This document shows, piece by piece, positions 6,513-10,522 of a DNA stretch of 10,522 nucleotides (its first letter is position 1; each line of letters opens with the position of its first letter). The DNA is from Alphaproteobacteria bacterium. GTDB lineage: Bacteria; Pseudomonadota; Alphaproteobacteria; Rhodobacterales; Rhodobacteraceae. A program made the translations under genes and the position numbers. Below the pieces are notes generated by a model. The model did no database searches. It was given only the letters and a program-made list of their open reading frames with translations, and was not told the DNA's origin. The stretch lies in NCBI GenBank assembly GCA_003695135.1, contig RFIR01000471.1:1-10522 (forward strand), written 5' to 3'.

Positions 6513-8705
6513 ATGAGCGATGGCGACGCCTTTGCAACAGGTGCCACGGTCGCGGTGCTGACCACCGAGCCGCTCGACCGGCTGCTCGATTACCGGGTGG
6601 CCGATGACGGGGTGCGGCCGGGCAGCTTCGTGGTGGTTCCGCTCGGGCCCCGCCTTGTGATGGGGGTGGTGTGGGGACCGGGACGGGGCGACTGGGATCC
6701 GGCGAAGATCCGCGAGGTGGAGGCGGTGCTGCCGCTTCCGCCGATGCCCGAGGCGATGCGGCAATTCCTGCAGCGCGCCGCCGACTACACGCTCACCCCG
6801 CTGCATGCCATGCTGAGGCTGGCCACCCGCGCCCCCGATCTGGTCAGGCCGCCCGGTCATCGCTGGCTGCTGCGGCTGGGTGCCGGCACGCCCGACCGGA
6901 TGACGGCGGCGCGCGCCCGGGTGCTCGCCGTGCTCGAGGACCATGGCGGGCTGCCCTTCGCGCCGGGCGATCTCGCCGCCGCCGCCGGGGTCGGGACCGG
7001 CGTGCTGAAGGGGCTGGAGGCGCAAGGCGTGCTCGAGCGGGTATCGGCCCCGCGCGACGCGCCCTTTGCCCGGCTCGACCCCGCTTTGCCGGGCAAGACG
7101 CTGACGGCCGAGCAGGCGGCCGCGGCGGCGGCGCTGCGCGAGGCGGCGGCGGGCGGCTATTCGACCACGCTGCTCAACGGCGTGACCGGGTCGGGCAAGA
7201 CCGAGGTCTATCTGGAGGCGGTGGCCGAATGCCTCTCGCACGGACGGCAGGCGCTGGTGCTGTTGCCCGAGATTGCGCTGACCGTCGATTTCCTCGCCCG
7301 GGTCGAGGCGCGGTTCGGCGCGCGGCCGGCCGAATGGCATTCCGGCCTGACCGGGGCCGAGCGGCGGCGGGTCTGGCGCGGGGTGGCCGAGGGCGCGGCG
7401 CGGCTGGTGATCGGCGCCCGCTCGGCACTGTTCCTGCCCTTTGCCGAGCTGGGGCTGATCGTGGTCGATGAAGAACATGACGGCGCCTACAAGCAGGAGG
7501 ATGGCGCGCGCTATCACGCGCGCGACATGGCCGTGCTGCGGGCATCGATCGCCGGTGCGGCGGTGGTGCTGGCCTCGGCCACCCCGTCTCTGGAAAGCTG
7601 GGCCAATGCCGAGGCGGGCAAGTACCGCCGGCTCGACCTGCCGCACCGATTCGGCGCCGCCGGCCTGCCGCAGATGCGGGCGATCGACATGCGCAGCGAA
7701 CGCCTCGCCGCGGGCCGCTGGCTGTCGCCGACGCTGGAACGGGCGGTGGCCGACCGGCTGGCGGCCGGGGAACAGGCGCTCCTGTTCCTCAACCGCCGCG
7801 GCTACGCGCCCCTCACCCTCTGCCGGGCCTGCGGACACCAGATCGGCTGCCGGCACTGCGATGCGCGGATGGTCGAGCACCGGTTCCGCCGCATCCTGAT
7901 GTGCCATCAATGCGGGGCGAGCCAGCCGATCCCCGAGACCTGCCCCGAATGCGGGGCCGAGGACCGGCTGGCCGCCATCGGTCCCGGGGTGGAGCGGCTG
8001 GGCGAGGAGGTGGCCGAGCGCTTTCCCGATGCGTCGGTGGCGCTGCTCTCCTCCGACCTCGCCGGTACCGCGCGCGAGCTCAAGGCGCGCATCGACGAGA
8101 TCGCCGGCGGCGCGGCCGACATCATCATCGGCACCCAGCTGGTGGCCAAGGGGCACAATTTCCCGCTGCTGACGCTGGTCGGCGTGATCGATGCCGATCT
8201 CGGCCTTCAGGGCGGCGATCTGCGCGCGGCCGAGAAGACCTTCCAGCTGATCCGGCAGGTCTCGGGCCGGGCCGGACGGGCCGACCGGCCGGGGCTGGCG
8301 CTGATCCAGACCCATCAGCCGGACCATCCGGTGATCCGCGCCATCCTCTCGGGCGATCAGGAGGCGTTCTGGCGCGCCGAGGCGGCCGCGCGGCATCAGG
8401 CCGGGGCCCCGCCCTATGGGCGCATGGCCGGGGTGGTGGTCTCGGCGCCGGAGGAAGCGCGCGCCTTCGCGGTCGCGCGCGAACTCGCCCGCCGGGCCGA
8501 GCCGCTGCGCGCGGTGGGCGCGCAGCTTTTCGGCCCTGCCCCGGCGCCGATCGCGCGCATCCGCGGCCGCACCCGGCTGCGGCTTCTGATCAAGGCGCCC
8601 AAGGGCGCGGCGATCCAGCCCGCCCTGCGCGCATGGCGCGACAGCGTCAAGCTGCCCGCCGGGGTGCGGGTGACCATCGATATCGACCCGCAGAGCTTCT
8701 ATTGA
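6513..8705 (+). CDS. priA: Primosomal protein N' (replication restart helicase PriA)
   Basis: PriA recognises stalled forks and D-loops, unwinds DNA 3' to 5' with ATP and helps reload the replicative helicase. The product has 730 residues, usual for the family. Residues about 1-105 are the 3'-end-binding domain (ATVAVLTTEPLDRLLDYRV, GSFVVVPLGPR), followed by a winged-helix region. Walker A is GVTGSGKT (223-230) and the DEAH-type motif is DEEH (319-322). ASATPSLES and the C-terminal SGRAGRADRPG helicase motif are also intact. Eight cysteines (437, 440, 446, 449, 464, 467, 477, 480) form the two zinc sites inserted in the helicase core. ATG 6513 was chosen because it gives the normal N-terminus; an ATG at 6480 would add 11 unlike residues. 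The miniature-element pile begins within about 20 bases of the stop. Confidence 0.97.
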   Translation: MSDGDAFATGATVAVLTTEPLDRLLDYRVADDGVRPGSFVVVPLGPRLVMGVVWGPGRGDWDPAKIREVEAVLPLPPMPEAMRQFLQRAADYTLTPLHAMLRLATRAPDLVRPPGHRWLLRLGAGTPDRMTAARARVLAVLEDHGGLPFAPGDLAAAAGVGTGVLKGLEAQGVLERVSAPRDAPFARLDPALPGKTLTAEQAAAAAALREAAAGGYSTTLLNGVTGSGKTEVYLEAVAECLSHGRQALVLLPEIALTVDFLARVEARFGARPAEWHSGLTGAERRRVWRGVAEGAARLVIGARSALFLPFAELGLIVVDEEHDGAYKQEDGARYHARDMAVLRASIAGAAVVLASATPSLESWANAEAGKYRRLDLPHRFGAAGLPQMRAIDMRSERLAAGRWLSPTLERAVADRLAAGEQALLFLNRRGYAPLTLCRACGHQIGCRHCDARMVEHRFRRILMCHQCGASQPIPETCPECGAEDRLAAIGPGVERLGEEVAERFPDASVALLSSDLAGTARELKARIDEIAGGAADIIIGTQLVAKGHNFPLLTLVGVIDADLGLQGGDLRAAEKTFQLIRQVSGRAGRADRPGLALIQTHQPDHPVIRAILSGDQEAFWRAEAAARHQAGAPPYGRMAGVVVSAPEEARAFAVARELARRAEPLRAVGAQLFGPAPAPIARIRGRTRLRLLIKAPKGAAIQPALRAWRDSVKLPAGVRVTIDIDPQSFY

Positions 8706-8724
8706 GCGCGTCCGTCGATGGCTG

Positions 8725-8744
8725 GCGCCAGAACCTTCTGGCGC
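8725..8744 (+). terminator. Hairpin just after priA, possible terminator
   Basis: GCGCCAG (8725-8731), a 6-base loop and CTGGCGC (8738-8744) form a stem 19 bases beyond the priA stop. No T run follows. The position suits a terminator. The sequence also lines up loosely with the first hairpin region of the miniature element, so it may come from an eroded copy. Confidence 0.45.
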
Positions 8745-8820
8745 GCCCGGACGCCACGAAACCGTGGGGTCATGCGCGTGTTTCCCGTCTTCACCCTTGA
8801 CTGCGGAATATCGATTGGGA
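8745..8820 (+). repeat. Eroded left half of an old miniature-element copy
   Basis: GGACGCCACGAAACCGTGG (8750 on), then CTTCACCC, then AATATCGATTGGGA (8807-8820) follow copy A (67-134) block by block: GCCACGAAA, TTTTCAC, AATATTGATTG. No terminal repeat is left. The next copy (8821) begins where this one stops, so this is probably the oldest layer of the pile. Confidence 0.6.
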
Positions 8821-8950
8821 GAGACCCCTGCGAAACTCCAGCGGCCAGACCCGGGCGCTGCGCCCGGGCGGAGGCGAAATGCGGCGCCGGCGGCGATTAC
8901 ACATGATTTTCACCTGCTTAAGAAAATATTGACTGGAAAATTATCTTATA
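8821..8950 (+). repeat. Copy D, left half of an interrupted element
   Basis: It begins with the terminal repeat GAGACCCCTGCGAAAC (8821-8836) and runs through hairpin I (CCCGGGCG 8850-8857, CGCCCGGG 8861-8868), GGCGAAATGCGGCGCC and ATTTTCACC to AATATTGACTGG...TTATCTTATA. It stops at TTATA (8946-8950), the AT-rich centre, where the inverted copy C begins. Its right half is probably the piece at 9613-9703. The eight bases outside each end (GATTGGGA at 8813-8820, TCCCAATC at 9704-9711) are also inverted, making an outer repeat of 24 bases with one mismatch. Confidence 0.8.
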
Positions 8951-9165
8951 GAGACCCTTGCAAAACCCGGATGCAGACAGGCATCCTGAATGTACCAGTT
9001 TTCAAACCAATCAAATCTGCGCGCGCGTAAAGTAATTAAAAAAATAAATTTGCAATCAATATTTCACAATCAACAGTGAAAATAAGAAAATCGTATGTAG
9101 CGCCGCATTTCGCGGCGCCCGCGCGGAACGCTCGGGTCTGGCTGGTCGAGTTTTGCGGAAGTCTC
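8951..9165 (-). repeat. Copy C, complete 215-bp element, inverted
   Basis: Ends GAGACCCTTGCAAAAC (8951-8966) and GTTTTGCGGAAGTCTC (9150-9165). On the minus strand it matches copy A over the whole length, including GACCAGCCAGACCCGAGCG and the right-half hairpin GGATGC..GCATCC. The left flank is TTATA (8946-8950). The right flank GGGGA does not repeat it, so one side has been altered. Confidence 0.87.
9041..9069 (-). promoter_or_regulatory. Promoter-like motif inside copy C
   Basis: On the minus strand: TTGTGA (9069-9064), 17 bases, TATTTT (9046-9041). Same layout as in copies A, E and F. Confidence 0.33.
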
Positions 9166-9181
9166 GGGGAACTATCTTATA
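9166..9181 (+). repeat. Remnant of a left half between copies C and E
   Basis: GGGGAACTATCTTATA resembles the end of copy D's left half (TGGAAAATTATCTTATA, 8934-8950). It ends with TTATA (9177-9181), the site next to copy E. It is probably what is left of another invaded copy. Confidence 0.5.
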
Positions 9182-9393
9182 GATACCCCTGCGAAACCCC
9201 ACCGGCTGGACCCTGTTACTTCTCCTGGGCGCCGCAAAATGTGGCGCCGATCATGTCGTGATTATTTTGACTGTTGATTGTCAAATATTGATTGGGTAAT
9301 TATTTTCCGATTACTTTTACGTGCGCGCGATCATGATGACTGGAGACCGGGCCGATTCGGCTTGCATTCATGCCGGAGGTTTGCAGAGGGCTC
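9182..9393 (+). repeat. Copy E, complete 212-bp element with TTATA flanks
   Basis: Ends GATACCCCTGCGAAAC (9182-9197) and GGTTTGCAGAGGGCTC (9378-9393). TTATA stands on both sides (9177-9181 and 9394-9398), the clearest target duplication of the family. Hairpin II has arms 9228-9235 and 9241-9248. The right half (GAGACCGGGCCGATTCGGCTTGCATTCATG) is of a different subtype from copies A and C and matches the piece at 9613-9703. Confidence 0.87.
9278..9306 (+). promoter_or_regulatory. Promoter-like motif inside copy E
   Basis: TTGTCA (9278-9283), 17 bases, TATTTT (9301-9306). This is the closest to the sigma70 consensus of the four examples. Confidence 0.38.
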
Positions 9394-9398
9394 TTATA

Positions 9399-9612
9399 GA
9401 GAGCCCTGCAAAACTCCGCTGGCCAGATCCGGGCGCTGCGCTCGGGCGCCGCGAAATGCGGCGCCGGTGAAGTTTGTTCTTGGTTTTCACCTATTTGGTA
9501 AATATTGATTGGAGAATTATTTTATAATTACTTTACGCGCGCGCAGTACACATTGGCAGAAAACGCGTCTCTCCTGGGATGCCCCCTCGCGCGGGAGTTT
9601 TGCTGGGGTCTC
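9399..9612 (+). repeat. Copy F, complete 214-bp element
   Basis: Ends GAGAGCCCTGCAAAAC (9399-9414) and GTTTTGCTGGGGTCTC (9597-9612). TTATA lies before it (9394-9398) and TTCAA after it (9613-9617), perhaps a diverged duplication. Hairpin I: CCGGGCG (9429-9435) with CGCTCGG (9439-9445). Hairpin II is perfect: GGCGCCGC (9445-9452), loop GAAAT, GCGGCGCC (9458-9465). The right half (GATGCCCCCTCGCGCGGGAG) is a third subtype, shared with the end at 3789-3823. Confidence 0.86.
9495..9523 (+). promoter_or_regulatory. Promoter-like motif inside copy F
   Basis: TTGGTA (9495-9500), 17 bases, TATTTT (9518-9523), followed directly by ATAATT. TTATA at 9522-9526 in this copy corresponds to the site where other copies have been invaded. 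Confidence 0.35.
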
Positions 9613-9703
9613 TTCAAAACATTTTACGCGTGCACGATCTTGATGTCCGGAAACCGGGCCGATTCAGCGGTTTGCATTCATGCCTGCGTTTTGCAGGGGT
9701 CTC
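9613..9703 (+). repeat. Right half of interrupted copy D
   Basis: After copy F the sequence resumes with AACATTTTACGCG, then GGAAACCGGGCCGATTCAGC, TTTGCATTCATGCC and the terminal repeat GTTTTGCAGGGGTCTC (9688-9703). This is exactly the part missing from copy D (8821-8950) and has the same right-half subtype as copy E. The simplest reading is that D was split by later insertions. An independent truncated copy cannot be excluded. Confidence 0.7.
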
Positions 9704-9711
9704 TCCCAATC

Positions 9712-9902
9712 AAAGCCAGGAAGCCATCCTCGCACGAACAAAGTGCGAAAGATCTTTGACAGTATCAGGCCCGGTCCACCTGCCGCGCAGCGAAGGTCCG
9801 ATCCGCGGCATGTCCCTGCGTTTCACCTCCTGCCCCGCATCAGCGGGCATGGGCGCGGAAACCGGTCTCCACCGGCCCGCATCCCCGGGACCGGTGCAGG
9901 CT
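9712..9902. other. Non-coding region between the repeat pile and the SRPBCC gene
   Basis: I see no gene here and no further repeat copy after 9711. It holds a bulged hairpin at 9871-9895, listed separately. The composition returns to the GC-rich level of the core genes. Confidence 0.5.
9871..9895 (-). terminator. Hairpin downstream of the SRPBCC gene, possible terminator
   Basis: ACCGGCCCG (9871-9879) pairs with CGGG (9886-9889) and CCGGT (9891-9895), with one bulged A. It lies 7 bases beyond the stop of the minus-strand gene. No T run follows, so intrinsic termination is uncertain. Confidence 0.4.
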
Positions 9903-10343
9903 CTACCGCACCGCGCGGTGGTCATGGCCGGTCTCGATCAGCGACTTGACGAGATCGAGCTCGAAGGCATGGGCGCGGATCAGCCGGCCCCAGCGTTCGT
10001 CATCCATCTCCGCCGAGCGCAGCGCGGTCAGGATCAGCGTGGCGCAATCGGCGCCATGCCCGGTCACCCGGCCCGGCACGATGCGGGCGAAGATGCGCGG
10101 GGCCAGCGCCTGCGGCGTGGCGCCGAGATGGTAGTCGATCAGCAGCGCATCGGCATCGGCGGCGATGCGCAGCCAGATGCGCGCGCCGTCCTGCAGCGCC
10201 CGCCCCTCGATCAGCCCGTCGGGATGCCGGGTCGTGGACCAGGTTCCGAAGGACCACAAGTCCAGCCGGCCGGGATCGGCGAGAAAGGCGAATACCGTCT
10301 CGGCCGGGGCCTCGATCCGCACGGCCGCCATGTCCGCGATCAT
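9903..10343 (-). CDS. SRPBCC (START-like) fold protein, 146 aa
   Basis: Proteins of this fold have a large hydrophobic pocket for ligands; the ligand here is unknown. The N-terminus has the family pattern: a first strand AAVRIEAPAETVFAFLADPGRLDLWS, with the typical P-x-x-x-V-F-x-F-L-x-D-P and the following Trp. Strands then alternate (GARIWLRI, ALLIDYHLG, CATLILTAL), and a long C-terminal helix (DERWGRLIRAHAFELDLVKSLIE) closes the pocket. The length is normal and no signal peptide is seen. ATG 10343 is chosen because GGAGG lies five bases before it; ATG 10331 would also keep the fold. The gene follows the kynureninase-like gene by 10 bases, so the two are probably co-transcribed and the protein may serve tryptophan or aromatic breakdown. 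That role is inference from position only. Confidence 0.85.
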   Translation of the reverse strand: MIADMAAVRIEAPAETVFAFLADPGRLDLWSFGTWSTTRHPDGLIEGRALQDGARIWLRIAADADALLIDYHLGATPQALAPRIFARIVPGRVTGHGADCATLILTALRSAEMDDERWGRLIRAHAFELDLVKSLIETGHDHRAVR

Positions 10344-10348
10344 GCGCG

Positions 10349-10356
10349 CCTCCTCA
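10349..10356 (-). promoter_or_regulatory. Ribosome binding site overlapping the upstream stop codon
   Basis: TGAGGAGG (10356-10349): TGA is the stop of the upstream gene and GGAGG lies five bases before ATG 10343. The arrangement suggests translational coupling. Confidence 0.75.
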
Positions 10357-10522
10357 CACCGAGACCCTGGCGAATCGCGGCTCGCGCCAGATGCCGCTTT
10401 CCAGCACCTGCCGCAGCCGGGCCACCGCGCGCCAGATGTCGTGATAGCCAAGCGCCAGCGGGCCGAGCCCGAAACGCAGCACGTCGGGCTTGCGGAACGA
10501 GCCGACCACCCCGGCCTCCAGC
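10354..10522 (-). CDS. kynU: Kynureninase, C-terminal part (gene runs off the window)
   Basis: Kynureninase is a PLP enzyme that splits kynurenine to anthranilate and alanine (or 3-hydroxykynurenine to 3-hydroxyanthranilate) in tryptophan degradation. Only the last 55 residues are present: LEAGVVGSFRKPDVLRFGLG, then PLALGYHDIWRAVARLRQVL, ending FARVSV. The stretch G-V-V-x-x-F-R-x-P-D-x-L-R-F-G-x-x-P-L matches the conserved end of kynureninases, where the Arg before the Pro-Asp and the RFG strand line the small domain. The PLP lysine lies upstream, outside the window. Other fold-type I PLP enzymes could look similar over so short a piece, but the motif is quite specific. Confidence 0.75.
   Translation of the reverse strand, partial: LEAGVVGSFRKPDVLRFGLGPLALGYHDIWRAVARLRQVLESGIWREPRFARVSV

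Noticed and set aside
6414..8396. Upstream extension of the transaldolase frame opposite priA (878 codons)
   Set aside because: The frame is open by composition only. The family N-terminus starts at ATG 6413 and the rest is antisense to priA.
8821..9703. CRISPR array
   Set aside because: The repeats are ~215 bp with inverted ends, nested and partly inverted, without short regular repeats and spacers.
8764..9759. Short open frames across the repeat pile, several with a recurring Y-R-x-P-C-x-T-like peptide
   Set aside because: The shared peptide is only the translation of the terminal repeat. The frames have no ribosome binding sites and are cut at element borders.

Overview
The high GC content, the codon use and the gene order xerC - DUF484 - transaldolase <-> priA point to an alphaproteobacterium, most likely of the Rhodobacterales. 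This is inferred from protein families and gene order, not from a database search. The window holds ordinary chromosomal genes, interrupted by an acquired patch at the left and by a nested pile of short repeats between priA and the kynureninase locus.

Left part (1-3855) is accessory DNA. It has a complete copy of a ~215-bp miniature inverted-repeat element (19-233), a fragment of a second copy (365-421), and a decayed IS30-family insertion sequence (428-1450) whose transposase is frameshifted. Then comes an AT-rich orphan gene for a 515-aa secreted multi-domain protein (1716-3263). Exactly at its TGA stop codon sits an internally deleted IS5-family element (3264-3785), flanked by a TGA target duplication. 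Just beyond are the ends of two more miniature elements, one inserted in the other.

Middle part (4075-8705) is core housekeeping. On the minus strand a tight cluster encodes a small transaldolase (talC/fsa type), a DUF484 protein and the tyrosine recombinase XerC, the last with no ATG/GTG/TTG start. Divergently, across a 99-bp spacer, lies priA, the replication-restart helicase, with intact helicase motifs and eight zinc-binding cysteines.

Right part: from just after the priA stop to about 9711 there is almost nothing but copies of the same miniature element: an eroded half copy, a copy split in two (8821-8950 and 9613-9703), and between its halves one inverted (8951-9165) and two direct complete copies (9182-9393, 9399-9612). 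The insertions sit on TTATA in the AT-rich centre of earlier copies, so the elements appear to insert into each other. Each copy carries two GC-rich hairpins, one with covarying base pairs, and a TTGnnA-N17-TATTTT promoter-like motif. This repeat family is the most unusual thing in the window.

The far right end (9903-10522, minus strand) is the 3' end of a probable kynureninase gene followed, 10 bp later, by an SRPBCC-fold protein gene with a strong ribosome binding site, presumably one operon of tryptophan breakdown. No rRNA, tRNA, CRISPR array or phage gene was seen.
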